DNA of 64,000 nt from DASQFY01 sp036397815 (GTDB lineage: Bacteria > Chloroflexota > Limnocylindria > QHBO01): assembly GCA_036397815.1 (NCBI GenBank), contig DASWIE010000083.1, positions 1 to 64,000 of the forward strand. The letters run 5' to 3'. Positions 8,494 through 17,756 of this stretch are shown in pieces. The notes beneath the pieces are model-generated. The model saw only the letters and a list, made by a program, of their open reading frames with translations, was not told the origin of the DNA and ran no database searches. Made by a program: the position numbers and the translations under genes. Positions within the stretch are counted from its first letter, which is position 1. Every line of letters starts with the position of its first letter.

Positions 8494-8688
8494 AGGTGCC
8501 TCCGTGATCGCAAGCGAGCCGATCATCGCACCGGCACGCAAACGCACGCGACGCGCTTGAGCGTCGCCCGTCTGGAACGACGTGCCTCGCGCGGTGGTTG
8601 AGACTACCTCACGCCCGGGATGGTCACGTTCTCCAGCCCTCTGCTCACCGCGCCACCCAAGGACGGGGACCACCTCCGTCCACCGCGA

Positions 8689-9960
8689 TCAGCTGACGGC
8701 GTCGCGGCCGAAATGCGGCTGCAGGGCGGCGGGGACGCGGACCGAGCCATCCGGCTGGAGGTGGGTCTCCAGCAAGGCGGCGTAGGTGCGGCTCATGCCA
8801 AGGGCTGAGCCGTTGAGCGTGTGAAGCGGCTCCGGGCGGGCGTCGGGCGCAGGGCGGAAGCGGAGGTTCATGCGGCGCGCCTGGAAGTCGAGGTAGTTGG
8901 AGGTCGAGCTCACCTCCAGCCACTTGCCGACGCCGGGCGACCAGGCCTCCAGGTCGTAGCCCTTGGCCTGGGCGAAGCCGAGGTCGCCGGTGCAGCGCTC
9001 GACGACCCGATACGGCAGCTCCAGCGCCTCCAGCACCTCCTCCGCGTCGCGGGTCATCGTCTCGAGCTCGTCGCCGGAGGTGTCGGGGTGGACGAACTTG
9101 ACCATCTCGACCTTGTCGAACTGGTGGACCCGCAGCAGGCCGCGGGTCTCCTTGCCGGCCGCTCCCGCCTCGCGGCGGAAGCAGGGGGTGTAGGCGGCGT
9201 GGTAGATCGGCAGCCGGTCGGCTGGCAGGATCTCGTCGCGGTAGATGTTGGTGACCGGCACCTCGGCGGTGGGGATCAGGTACAGGTCGTCGCGCTCGAC
9301 GACGTACATCTGCGCCTCCTTGTCCGGCAGCTGGCCGGTCCCCCGTGCCGATGCGGCGTTGACCAGCAGCGGCGGCCAGACCTCGGTGTAGCCGTGGCGC
9401 TCGGCGATCTCGAGCATGAGACCGATGAGCGCGCGCTGCAGGCGCGCGCCCGCCCCGGTGTACAGGACGAAGCCAGATCCTGAGATCTTGGCACCGCGCT
9501 CGAGGTCGAACAGCGCCAGGCGCTCCCCGATCTCCCAGTGCGGCGGGGCGGACCCCTTCGCGGTGGGTTCGCCCCAGGAGCGCAGGACGGGGTTGTCCTG
9601 CGGGCCGGCACCGTCGGGGACCGAGTCGAGCGGCGGGTTCGGGATGAGGAGCATGTCGCGCTGGATGGCGGCGATCAGCTCGTCCAGCTCTGCGCCCATC
9701 TCGTCGATGCGGGTCGACAGCTGGGCGAGGGTGGCCTTCACGCGCTCCGCCTCCTCGGTCCGGCCGTCGCGCATCAGCTCGCCCAGCTCCTTGTTGCCGG
9801 TGTTGCGGTGGGCGCGCAGCGAGTTGGCCTCCGCCTCCAGGGTCCGGCGCCGTTCATCGGCGTCCAGGATCCGATCGACCGGCTCGGTCGGCTCGCCCTT
9901 GCGCGCGATGGCCCGCTTCAGCCCGTCGGGGTCGTCGCGGAGGCGCTGCAGGCTGATCAT
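8689..9960 (-). CDS. serS: Seryl-tRNA synthetase
   Basis: 423-residue class II aminoacyl-tRNA synthetase that charges tRNA-Ser with serine in the cytoplasm. The N-terminal long coiled-coil arm (about residues 25-105) binds the long variable arm of tRNA-Ser. Motif 2 (CFRREAG with GLLRVHQFDKVE) and motif 3 (SALGMSRTYAALLE, then DGSVRVP) are intact. The ATG overlaps the lysK stop (ATGA), so translation is probably coupled, and serS is the last gene of greA-lysK-serS. The length is normal for the family. Confidence 0.98.
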   Translation of the reverse strand: MISLQRLRDDPDGLKRAIARKGEPTEPVDRILDADERRRTLEAEANSLRAHRNTGNKELGELMRDGRTEEAERVKATLAQLSTRIDEMGAELDELIAAIQRDMLLIPNPPLDSVPDGAGPQDNPVLRSWGEPTAKGSAPPHWEIGERLALFDLERGAKISGSGFVLYTGAGARLQRALIGLMLEIAERHGYTEVWPPLLVNAASARGTGQLPDKEAQMYVVERDDLYLIPTAEVPVTNIYRDEILPADRLPIYHAAYTPCFRREAGAAGKETRGLLRVHQFDKVEMVKFVHPDTSGDELETMTRDAEEVLEALELPYRVVERCTGDLGFAQAKGYDLEAWSPGVGKWLEVSSTSNYLDFQARRMNLRFRPAPDARPEPLHTLNGSALGMSRTYAALLETHLQPDGSVRVPAALQPHFGRDAVS

Positions 9961-11558
9961 GGCGGGAGGGTATCGGGCGCGGTGGCGGCGCGAAGCCGCT
10001 CGACGACGAAGTCGCGGTCCAGGCTGGCCAGCAGCCAGCCGGCACGCGGGCCGCTCGACTGCCCCAGGAAGGCGGCGTACAGCGCGGCGAATGCGCGACC
10101 GGCCGGCAAGCTCGCGGCCCTGGCGGCGTCGAAGATGGCGGCCTGCAGCGCCTCGCCGTCCCAGGGCGCTGTGGCCAGCGAGTCTGCCAGGGAGGTGAGG
10201 GTGGCCCGCTGCCCGGCATCCAGCTCGGCAGCGGCCGGCGGCAGCGCGTCACGCTGCACCTCCATCCGTGACCGCTGGGGCGCGTAGGCCTCCAGCCAGC
10301 GGCGGGCGGCGGCGGTCCGCTCCTGGAGGATCGCCTCCTCGCGTCCGGTGAGGGGCGCTCCCTTCTCGGCCTCGACCTTGGCCCGCACGTCCACGCCGGG
10401 AACCTGGAGCAGCAGCGCCAGGTGCGCAAAGGGCGGGCGGTAGGCCGCGGCCTCGGCGGCCGCGTCGGCGCTGGGGTCGACCAGCACGTCGGCGAAGAGC
10501 CTGTCCGGGTCCGCCGGCAGCTCGCCCTTCACCTCGCGCCCGGCGACGGCTGCGGCGAGCCGGTCAGACTCGTCGAAGAGGCGCGGGATTGCGTCCGTGC
10601 CGTGGGGATCAAACTCGATCGCGTGGTTCGGCCGCGAGCGCAGGAAGAGGAGGCGCAGCTGCTCGGGCGGGACCACCTCGGCGATCTCGTGCGCGGCGGC
10701 GCCGTGGCCGCGCGAGGTGCTCATCTTGCGGCCGCCGATGTTCAGGAACTCGTAGTCGACCCGCAGCGGCGGCTCGCGCTCGAAGACCTCGCGCGCCACG
10801 GCATCGGCCCGGTCGCGCGCCCCGCCGGCGGTGGCCAGGTCCTTGCCGCACGGCTCGATGGTGACGCCGAACAGGCTCCACTTCGCCGCCCAGTCCACGT
10901 TGAAGGGCAGCTTGGCGCGCCCTCCGAAGGGCGCCACCCGGCCGCTGTTGCCGCAGCCGGTCGCCCAGCGCACGAGATCCGGGCGACACTCGTAGCTGAC
11001 CCGTTCCCCGTCCCAGCCGGTGACGATGGTCGTCCCGATCCGCCCACAGTTCTCGCAGATCACCGCCAGCGGGTGCCACTCGGCGGGATGGCGGACGTTT
11101 GCAACCCGCTCGTAGATGTCCCGTACGACCGCCGCTTGGTCGAGCGCCGCGCGTATGTATCGGTCCATCTCGCCGGAGGCGTAGACCTCGCTCATCCAGT
11201 AGTAACGATCGGGGTGGATGCCCAATCCGGCGAAGGTGTCGATGAAAGCCTGGGCGAAGTGGCGGGCGTAGGAGGGATGGCCGTCCCGGGCCGGGTCCGG
11301 GACATGCGCCAGGGGCATGCCCATCGAGCGCTCCACCGCGTCCGGGGTCAGGAGCGCGGCGGCATCCATCGGGTCGAGGTCGTCGATCCCGTAGAGCATG
11401 GTGGTCACCACGTTCGCTCCCCGGAGGGCGCGGGCGATGACGTCCAGGATCACCGGGCCGCGCAGCGACCCGACGTGAACCGTGCCGGAGGGGGTCTTGC
11501 TGTCGTTGACGACCTGGGGCCCGGAGACGCGCAAGGCGAGCTCGTCGGCCCAGTACAC
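9957..11558 (-). CDS. lysK: Class I lysyl-tRNA synthetase
   Basis: 533-residue class I LysRS, the form common in archaea and found in scattered bacteria, unrelated to the usual class II LysS. The ATP-site HIGH motif appears as HVGS (28-31) in PSGTVHVGSLRG, and KMSKS as KMSTS in GGRKMSTSRG. A zinc-type CxxC (ICENCG) and typical LysK segments (DDLDPM, SEVYASG) are present. It starts with GTG at 11558, 19 nt after greA, and overlaps serS by 4 nt. Whether a class II LysRS also exists cannot be seen from this window. Confidence 0.96.
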   Translation of the reverse strand: MYWADELALRVSGPQVVNDSKTPSGTVHVGSLRGPVILDVIARALRGANVVTTMLYGIDDLDPMDAAALLTPDAVERSMGMPLAHVPDPARDGHPSYARHFAQAFIDTFAGLGIHPDRYYWMSEVYASGEMDRYIRAALDQAAVVRDIYERVANVRHPAEWHPLAVICENCGRIGTTIVTGWDGERVSYECRPDLVRWATGCGNSGRVAPFGGRAKLPFNVDWAAKWSLFGVTIEPCGKDLATAGGARDRADAVAREVFEREPPLRVDYEFLNIGGRKMSTSRGHGAAAHEIAEVVPPEQLRLLFLRSRPNHAIEFDPHGTDAIPRLFDESDRLAAAVAGREVKGELPADPDRLFADVLVDPSADAAAEAAAYRPPFAHLALLLQVPGVDVRAKVEAEKGAPLTGREEAILQERTAAARRWLEAYAPQRSRMEVQRDALPPAAAELDAGQRATLTSLADSLATAPWDGEALQAAIFDAARAASLPAGRAFAALYAAFLGQSSGPRAGWLLASLDRDFVVERLRAATAPDTLPP

Positions 11559-11577
11559 GGGCTTGGCCTGGCGGTGG

Positions 11578-12039
11578 CTAGCGAATGTTGACGACCGTGT
11601 AGGTGACCGGCCCGGCCGGGGCCTGGACGGTGACCTTGTCGCCCTTCTTGCGGCCCATCAGGGCGGCGCCGACCGGGGACTCGTTGCTGATCCGGCCCTC
11701 GCGCGGGGAAGCCTCGGCAGAGCCCACGATGGTGAACGTCTCTTCGCCCTCCGCGCCCTTGATGACCACCTTCGAGCCGATGCCAACCTTGTCCCCGTTG
11801 ACGTGCTCGATCACCTCGGCGTTCTTGAGCTGCGCCTCGAGCGTGGCGATACGGCCCTCCAGGAACGACTGCTCCTGCTTGGCGTCCTCGTACTCGGCGT
11901 TCTCGGTGATGTCGCCGTCAAGCTTGGCGTCGTGGATCCGGGCGGCGACGCGCGGCCGTTCGACGGTGGTCAGCTGATGCAGCTCCGCCTTGAGCTTCTC
12001 GAGCCCCTCGGCGGTCAGGTAGACGGGCTTGTTGTTCAT
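11578..12039 (-). CDS. greA: Transcription elongation factor GreA
   Basis: 153-residue Gre factor that enters the RNA polymerase secondary channel and stimulates cleavage of backtracked transcripts. The N-terminal coiled coil carries the acidic tip GDITENAEYEDAKQEQ, with the conserved D/E pair that holds the catalytic magnesium. The C-terminal FKBP-like domain ends VTYTVVNIR. Length and ends are canonical. It is the first gene of the operon with lysK and serS, about 125 nt downstream of a near-consensus promoter. Confidence 0.98.
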   Translation of the reverse strand: MNNKPVYLTAEGLEKLKAELHQLTTVERPRVAARIHDAKLDGDITENAEYEDAKQEQSFLEGRIATLEAQLKNAEVIEHVNGDKVGIGSKVVIKGAEGEETFTIVGSAEASPREGRISNESPVGAALMGRKKGDKVTVQAPAGPVTYTVVNIR

Positions 12040-12171
12040 GCGTGGCTTTCGTCCCCACTAAGAAAAAACGCTCCAGGCTCGCGCCGCGTTCAACGTGGCG
12101 TCCCCTGAAGCTGGCCGAGGCCAGGTACGCGGACGCGCGACACGTTCTCGTGCGGCGACCGGCGCCGCGCG

Positions 12172-12200
12172 ATTGTAGGCCCGCCCTGTGCGGGTGTCAA
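12172..12200 (-). promoter_or_regulatory. Near-consensus sigma-70-type promoter of greA-lysK-serS
   Basis: Read on the minus strand, TTGACA (plus 12195-12200) and TACAAT (plus 12172-12177) are separated by exactly 17 bp. This is the best vegetative promoter in the window. Transcription would start near 12165, giving a greA leader of about 125 nt without an obvious riboswitch fold. Confidence 0.85.
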
Positions 12201-12328
12201 AGGATCGATGACCCGCCGATCGGCGTGTGTCGCGGTGATCGCTACATGATCATATCGGGCAGGTTGGGCCAGGATCGCACGTCAAGTTGCCCGCCCGGAT
12301 CGGTGGATGACCCGAGCGGCCATCTATC

Positions 12329-12372
12329 GACCTGATCTTGGCCGTTAGGATCGCCCAGCGATCCCGATGGCC
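12329..12372. repeat. Intergenic repeat, copy D
   Basis: The gap between greA and uppP (12040-12395) holds the greA promoter and this 44-bp block, which closely matches 58139-58182: GACC-GAT, TTGGCCG, GGATC and GCGATCC at the same spacing. It contains a perfect palindrome GGATCGC-CCA-GCGATCC (12348-12364), which could also end uppP transcription. A related but weaker segment precedes it from about 12229. Confidence 0.55.
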
Positions 12373-12395
12373 ACGGCACGTACAGCGAGCGTCCC

Positions 12396-13241
12396 TCACC
12401 TCCCGCTCAGCACCAGGATCACGACCAGCGCCGCGAAGGCGACCCGGTAGATGCTGAAGACGGCCACCGACCTGGTCCGCAACCAGGCCAGCATGAAGCC
12501 GATCGCCAGCATGCCGGCCACGGCGGACGCGCCGAAGCCGGCGACGATCGCCAGCCACTCCCCACCCGTGTGCGGCTCGATGAACAGCTTGCGCGAGCCG
12601 TACAGCCCGGCGCCCAGGGTGATCGGCGTCGCGAGCAGGAAGGTGAAGCGCGCCGCCGACTCGCGGGTCAGCCCCAGCGCCAGCCCGGCAGTCAGGGTGG
12701 CGCCCGAGCGGCTGATACCCGGCAGCAGGGCAAGCGCCTGGCTGAAGCCGATGGTCAGCGCGGCCGGCACGCCGAGCTCATCCAGCTCGCGACGGCGCGA
12801 GCCGAGCCGGTCGGCGAGCCACAGCGCGGCGGCGCCGATCACCAGGAAGCCGGCGATCGCCAGCCGTACCGGGTCGGAGCCGCCGTGCAGGACGCGGTCG
12901 ATCAGGTCCTCCCCCAGGAAGCCGATGATGGCGGCTGGCACGGTGGCCAGCACCAGGAGCCAGATCAGGCGGCGGTCCGGGTCGGCGCCGATGCGTCTCT
13001 CGCGGAGGCTCGCCACAAAGGCGCCACCCAACCGAACCCAGTCGCGGGCGAAGTAAAGGAGCAGGGCGGTGAGGGTGCCCAGGTGCAGGAAGACGTCGAA
13101 GGCGAGGCTGCCCACCAGGCCGTCCGACTCCCAGCCGGCGATCCAGGGGGCCAGCTCGAGATGAGCGCTTGAGCTGACCGGGATGAACTCGGTCAGCCCC
13201 TGCAGGATTCCGATCAGGATCGCCTGGACGACGAGGTCCAT
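12396..13241 (-). CDS. uppP: Undecaprenyl-diphosphatase (UppP/BacA family)
   Basis: 281-residue polytopic membrane enzyme that hydrolyses undecaprenyl diphosphate to the monophosphate, recycling the lipid carrier of cell-wall synthesis. The signature motifs are intact: QGLTEFIPVSSSAHL near the N-terminus, with catalytic Glu and Ser, and LPGISRSGAT with the active-site arginine in the second half. There are about seven to eight hydrophobic segments. The gene begins 10 nt after hppA, so the two are probably co-transcribed. Length is typical. Confidence 0.97.
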   Translation of the reverse strand: MDLVVQAILIGILQGLTEFIPVSSSAHLELAPWIAGWESDGLVGSLAFDVFLHLGTLTALLLYFARDWVRLGGAFVASLRERRIGADPDRRLIWLLVLATVPAAIIGFLGEDLIDRVLHGGSDPVRLAIAGFLVIGAAALWLADRLGSRRRELDELGVPAALTIGFSQALALLPGISRSGATLTAGLALGLTRESAARFTFLLATPITLGAGLYGSRKLFIEPHTGGEWLAIVAGFGASAVAGMLAIGFMLAWLRTRSVAVFSIYRVAFAALVVILVLSGR

Positions 13242-13251
13242 CAGGCCCGCA

Positions 13252-15462
13252 TCAGCGGATGAAGAGCGGCGCCAGGACCAGGGTGATGGTGGCCAGCAGC
13301 TTCACCAGCACGTGGAGCGACGGGCCGGCGGTGTCCTTGAACGGGTCGCCCACCGTGTCGCCGACCACCGCCGCGGCGTGGGCGGGGGTCTTCTTGCCGA
13401 TCACGTTGCCGTCGTCATCGGTCAGGTGGCCGGACTCGATGTACTTCTTTGCGTTGTCCCATGCGCCGCCGCCGTTGTTGAGGACGGTGGCCAGCAGGAC
13501 GCCGGCGATGGTGCCGACCATCAGCAGGCCGGCCACCGCCTCGTAGCCGAGCAGCAGGCCGACGACGATCGGCGTGGCGACCGCCACCGCGCCGGGCAGG
13601 ATCATCTGCCGCAGCGCCGCGCGGGTGGTGATATCGACCACGCGCGCGTAGTCGGGCCGCTGGGTGTAATCCATGATGCCGGGCATCTCGCGGAACTGGC
13701 GGCGCACCTCGACGATGATGGCCTGCGCCGCCGTGCCGACCGCCCGGATCGCCAGGCTGCTGAAAAAGTAGACGAGCATGGCGCCCATGAGGGCGGCGAC
13801 GAAGACGCTGACGTTGGCGAGGTCCACCGATTCGAGCAACGGTGCGCCGCGCCGCTCCTGGATCAGGTTGACCTTGTCGATGTAGGCGGAGAAGAGCAGG
13901 AAGGCCGCGAGGCTGGCCGAGGCGATGGCGTAGCCCTTGGTCAGCGCCTTGGTGGTGTTGCCAACCGCGTCGAGGTGGTCGGTGATCTCGCGCGCGCCAC
14001 CGGAGGCATGGCTGAACTCGGCGATCCCGCCCGCGTTGTCGGTGATCGGGCCGAAGGTGTCCATGGCCAGGATGTAGGCCGTCGTCATCAGCATGCCCAT
14101 CGTCGCCACGGCAGTGCCGAAGATGCCACCGCGGCCCTCGAAGCCCGGGAGGTTGGCGAATGCCTGCTCCCCCAGCCAGAAGCTGGCCAGCAGGGCGATG
14201 CCGATGGTGATCGCGGTGACGGCCGTCGTCTCGAAGCCGACCGCCGTTCCGCTGATGATGTTGGTGGCCGGGCCGGTCTTCGAGGCCTCGGCGATCTCCT
14301 TCACCGGGCGCCAGCTGCCCGACGTGTAGTACTGCGTGATGTACACGAACGCGACGCTGGTGAGCAGGCCGACCACCCCGCAGCCAAAGAACCAGACCCA
14401 GCTGGCGATGCCGTTGGCTCCTGGCGTGTCGCTGCCGGTGTTCATCAGGACCGAGGTGGTCAGCGCCAGGCCGCCGATCGACAGGATGGTGGTCACCCAG
14501 TAGCCGCGGTTCAGCATGTTCATGGGGTTCTCGTCCTCCCGACCGCGCACGAAGAAGATGGCCACGATGGTGGCCAGCAGCCCAAAGGCGCGGACGACGA
14601 GGGGGAAGAAGATCCAGCTCTCTGGGTGGGGCCAGCCTGCCTGGAGCGCGAGCAGGTAGACCGCGACGCCCAGGATCATGGCGCCGATGTTCTCGGCGGC
14701 GGTCGACTCGAACAGGTCAGCGCCGCGGCCGGCGCAGTCGCCCACGTTGTCGCCCACCAGGTCGGCCACCACCGCGGCGTTGCGGGGGTCGTCCTCGGGG
14801 ATGCCCGCCTCGATCTTGCCGACCAGGTCGGAGCCGACGTCCGCCGCCTTGGTGTAGATCCCGCCCCCCAGCTGGGCGAAGAGCGCCACGAAGCTGGCGC
14901 CAAAGCCGAAGCCCACGATCAGGAACGGCGCGTAGCGCAGCGTGTCCGCGCCGAATCCGCCGAAGGCCGCGAAGATGCCGTACACGCCGAGCAGGGAGAG
15001 GGACACCACCAGGAAGCCCGACACCGCTCCGCCGCGCATCGCGACCTGGACTGCGCCGACCAGGCTGTGCTGGGCCGCGGCGGCGGTGCGCACGTTCGCC
15101 TTCACGCTGATGTACATGCCGATGATGCCCGACGCCATCGAGCACGCCGCGCCCACCAGGAAGGCGGCCGCGGTCCGCCAGCCGAGGTCGAAGCCGAAGA
15201 TCGGCGTATCCGCCACGCTTTGGCCCTCGACGACGGTAATGACCACGCCGATCACCAGCGCCCCACCGATTGCCAGCAGGGCGATCGTCAGGTACTGGCG
15301 CCGGATGAAGGCGACGGCGCCCTCGAAGATCGTGCCGGCGATCTCCTGCATGGCCTCCGTGCCGGTATCGCGTCGGAGGACGTCCCGGGCCAGATACAGC
15401 GCGAAGGCGACCGCCGCCAGGCCGGCGATGGGGATCACCCAGGTGATGGGCTGGAGCTCCAT
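13252..15462 (-). CDS. hppA: Proton-translocating membrane pyrophosphatase, K+-independent type
   Basis: 736-residue integral membrane pump that couples PPi hydrolysis to H+ (possibly Na+) transport. The substrate-binding loops DVGSDLVGKIEAGIPEDD and DNVGDCAGRGADLFES are intact, with many transmembrane helices. The subtype-determining residue is lysine in GNTTKA, where K+-dependent enzymes have alanine, which indicates the K+-independent class. The start is ATG 15462, preceded by GGAGG five nt upstream. A long leader (about 130 nt) runs from the promoter at 15599-15628. It is followed by uppP, and both enzymes consume a diphosphate product of biosynthesis. Confidence 0.97.
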   Translation of the reverse strand: MELQPITWVIPIAGLAAVAFALYLARDVLRRDTGTEAMQEIAGTIFEGAVAFIRRQYLTIALLAIGGALVIGVVITVVEGQSVADTPIFGFDLGWRTAAAFLVGAACSMASGIIGMYISVKANVRTAAAAQHSLVGAVQVAMRGGAVSGFLVVSLSLLGVYGIFAAFGGFGADTLRYAPFLIVGFGFGASFVALFAQLGGGIYTKAADVGSDLVGKIEAGIPEDDPRNAAVVADLVGDNVGDCAGRGADLFESTAAENIGAMILGVAVYLLALQAGWPHPESWIFFPLVVRAFGLLATIVAIFFVRGREDENPMNMLNRGYWVTTILSIGGLALTTSVLMNTGSDTPGANGIASWVWFFGCGVVGLLTSVAFVYITQYYTSGSWRPVKEIAEASKTGPATNIISGTAVGFETTAVTAITIGIALLASFWLGEQAFANLPGFEGRGGIFGTAVATMGMLMTTAYILAMDTFGPITDNAGGIAEFSHASGGAREITDHLDAVGNTTKALTKGYAIASASLAAFLLFSAYIDKVNLIQERRGAPLLESVDLANVSVFVAALMGAMLVYFFSSLAIRAVGTAAQAIIVEVRRQFREMPGIMDYTQRPDYARVVDITTRAALRQMILPGAVAVATPIVVGLLLGYEAVAGLLMVGTIAGVLLATVLNNGGGAWDNAKKYIESGHLTDDDGNVIGKKTPAHAAAVVGDTVGDPFKDTAGPSLHVLVKLLATITLVLAPLFIR

Positions 15463-15598
15463 GAATCCTCCGAAGGGGGTTTGACGCTCACCCGGGCGAG
15501 CCGCGAGAGGGCACGCTGCACGGGCGCGGAACCGGTCTGACACACGGAAATCGCCAGCGGGAAGTGCGCAGCATGCGCCCGCCAGCGAAGCGGGCCGT

Positions 15599-15628
15599 AT
15601 CGTAGCCCGACGCCGCGCGGCGGGTCAA
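15599..15628 (-). promoter_or_regulatory. Promoter of hppA-uppP
   Basis: On the minus strand TTGACC (plus 15623-15628) and TACGAT (plus 15599-15604) are separated by 18 bp. It lies in the 196-bp gap between the beta-propeller gene and hppA. The predicted start is near 15592. Confidence 0.7.
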
Positions 15629-15658
15629 CCGCGCGGGTCGTTGCGGCCATAGGATCCG

Positions 15659-17749
15659 CTATGGCAGCCAGCGTGGCTGCCAGCCGTCGGCGGCGAGCTG
15701 CTCGCCGCTCCCCGAGGTGACGTCCACCAGCCAGATGCCGTCGTCGACGCGAGCCCCCACCACGGCACCCGGCTCCGGGCCGAAGGCAGCCGACGTCACC
15801 GCCGCTCCGCCGTCGCGCAGGACCGGGAAGGTGGTGCCGCCGCCGCGCGACGTCAGCCGGAGCACGCCAGCGGCCCCGGGAAATTCGGGCTGGACCACGA
15901 TGTACAGGTAGCGCCCGTCGCCGCTCGTCGCCGGCCGCGATGCCCCGTCGGAATGCGCGAGCCGGACGGCCGTCGTGGCGCCGCGGTCCAGCCGAGCCAC
16001 GTCAAGGGATCCGAGCTGATCGTCGGACAGCCCGAGCGTCGCCGGGTCGAGGGCCGGCAATGGCTCCCCCGCCGCCGGCTCGTCGAGGGCACCCGGATCG
16101 AGGCCGCTCAGCAGGAGGGCGGTCGAGTCGGCTAGCCAGGCCGGTGGCGACACGGCGCCGAACTGCGCGGTGGTGAGCCGGCCGGCGGGCAGCTCCAGCA
16201 CCCCGACCCGGCCGGAGAGGTCGACGAATGCCAGCGCCGCGCCGTCGGGCGAGTAGCGCGGCGCGCGCAGGACCGGCGCCGGCGGCGGCGCGCCGGAGGA
16301 TGGCGAGGGCGTCGGCGTCGCACCCGGGCGCAGCTCGTCAGGCAGCTGGATGCGTCGCGCGTCGCCACCACCCCCGGCCGCCCTCGTCCAAAGGCCAAGG
16401 CCGGCTCCCGTCTCGGCGTCGGCCCGCCCGAACGCGAGCTCTGAGCCGTCCGGCGCGTAGGTGGGGTCGAACTCCAGGTTTCCCACGCTGGTGAGCACCT
16501 GGCGAGCGCCGCCATCGGCTCCCAGCCGGATCAGCACCGCCCCGTCGCCGATCACGAACGAGCGGCCGTCGGGAGCCACGGCATAGCTCGTCACCGGCGA
16601 GAGCTCGGCCGAAAGCTGGCGCTGTCCGGTCCCATCCGGGTTCATGCTCCACAGGTTGGCGATGCCTGAGCGATCGGTCAGGAAGACGATCTGGTTGCCC
16701 AGGGACGCCAGCGGGGCGCCGGTGGTGAAGCGCCAGGCGAGGGGCGTCGCGAGCTGTGAGCCATCGGCCCCCAGCAGGCCGGCCGCCAGGCTCACCTCGT
16801 AGGTCGTGTTCGGCTCGAGTGGCGCGGACGGCTGGAAGCGCAGGACGCGAGGCGTCGGATCGCGCAGCCCCTCGGCCCCCGGCGGAGCGACCACGTCGAG
16901 CGAGCCGGGTACCGCCGGCGTGAGGATCAGCTGCCCGTCATCCAGGCTCTCCGGGTCGAGCGCTCGGTCGAAGACGATGGAGATCGGTGACGTGACGACG
17001 ACGCCCTCGATCCCGGCGCTCGGCACCAGCGTGACGGCCTCCAGACCTGAGCGCGCGGCGCGGAAGGCGAGCCGGAAGGTCCGCTCGAGCGGCGTCCCGG
17101 CCCCGTCGCGAGCCGTGGTGCCGATCCGCAGGGTGTACTGCCGCCCCTCCATGAACGCGGTCGACGGGGTCAGCGTCAGCTGCTCGCCGCTCCACGTGAC
17201 CTCCAGCTCGACCGCGGGCTGAATCCGGAGCGCGGCCTCGACCGAAGCGGTGTCCATCAGGGTCGAGAACTCGAGCACGATCGACGACTCGAGCGGCACG
17301 TCCTGCGCCCGGTTCTCCGGCTGGCTCCGCACCACGGTCGGGTGCCCGACCGTCTCGAACGCAAACGGCTCCGGCTCCTCGTCCATCGCGTTGCCGGCGC
17401 GGTCGCGGACCCCCGGCAGGACCTGCACCGTGAAGCCCGTCTCCAGCGGGAGCCGGTCGGACGGGGTGAAGGTGAGCGTGCGGCCTGCCCAGCTGAAGCT
17501 TCCCTCCAGCGTCGGGTCGATCCGGAGGGCCGCCTCGCCGCTCGCAGGCTCGACCGGCTCGCTGAACTCGACCTCGATGCTGGTCGTGGTCAGCGCGGCG
17601 GTGGCATCGCTCGAGAGATGGTGGGTGAGACCGATACGCACCACCTGCGGCGGCCGGCCGTCGACAGCGCTCGCGTAATACAGGATCGCGGCCAGCGCCG
17701 CCAGCCCGACGGCGAACACCGCGAAACTACGGAGCAGGACCCCGCGCAC
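15659..17749 (-). CDS. Secreted or anchored protein with Ig-like (Big_5) domains and a TolB-like propeller
   Basis: 696-residue extracytoplasmic protein. A single hydrophobic N-terminal segment (residues 4-26) acts as signal or anchor. Three tandem Ig-like domains of the Big_5 type follow (about 40-130, 135-235, 240-345), each with the I/V-x-F-S/D-x-x-L-D/E and L-x-F-x-P pattern. Residues 350-696 are WD40-like/TolB propeller blades with repeated YSPDG/APDG motifs. It probably binds wall polymers or proteins; no catalytic residues are seen. GTG 17749 lies 8 nt after the rpoN stop, suggesting co-transcription with the sigma factor, and no promoter is obvious between them. Confidence 0.85.
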   Translation of the reverse strand: MRGVLLRSFAVFAVGLAALAAILYYASAVDGRPPQVVRIGLTHHLSSDATAALTTTSIEVEFSEPVEPASGEAALRIDPTLEGSFSWAGRTLTFTPSDRLPLETGFTVQVLPGVRDRAGNAMDEEPEPFAFETVGHPTVVRSQPENRAQDVPLESSIVLEFSTLMDTASVEAALRIQPAVELEVTWSGEQLTLTPSTAFMEGRQYTLRIGTTARDGAGTPLERTFRLAFRAARSGLEAVTLVPSAGIEGVVVTSPISIVFDRALDPESLDDGQLILTPAVPGSLDVVAPPGAEGLRDPTPRVLRFQPSAPLEPNTTYEVSLAAGLLGADGSQLATPLAWRFTTGAPLASLGNQIVFLTDRSGIANLWSMNPDGTGQRQLSAELSPVTSYAVAPDGRSFVIGDGAVLIRLGADGGARQVLTSVGNLEFDPTYAPDGSELAFGRADAETGAGLGLWTRAAGGGGDARRIQLPDELRPGATPTPSPSSGAPPPAPVLRAPRYSPDGAALAFVDLSGRVGVLELPAGRLTTAQFGAVSPPAWLADSTALLLSGLDPGALDEPAAGEPLPALDPATLGLSDDQLGSLDVARLDRGATTAVRLAHSDGASRPATSGDGRYLYIVVQPEFPGAAGVLRLTSRGGGTTFPVLRDGGAAVTSAAFGPEPGAVVGARVDDGIWLVDVTSGSGEQLAADGWQPRWLP

Positions 17750-17756
17750 GCCGCGC

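Noticed and set aside
13183..15540. Very long plus-strand open frame (785 codons) opposite hppA
   Set aside because: It is a shadow of hppA in GC-rich DNA: His/Asp/Gly/Arg-rich, no fold or motif, while the minus strand encodes a textbook pyrophosphatase.
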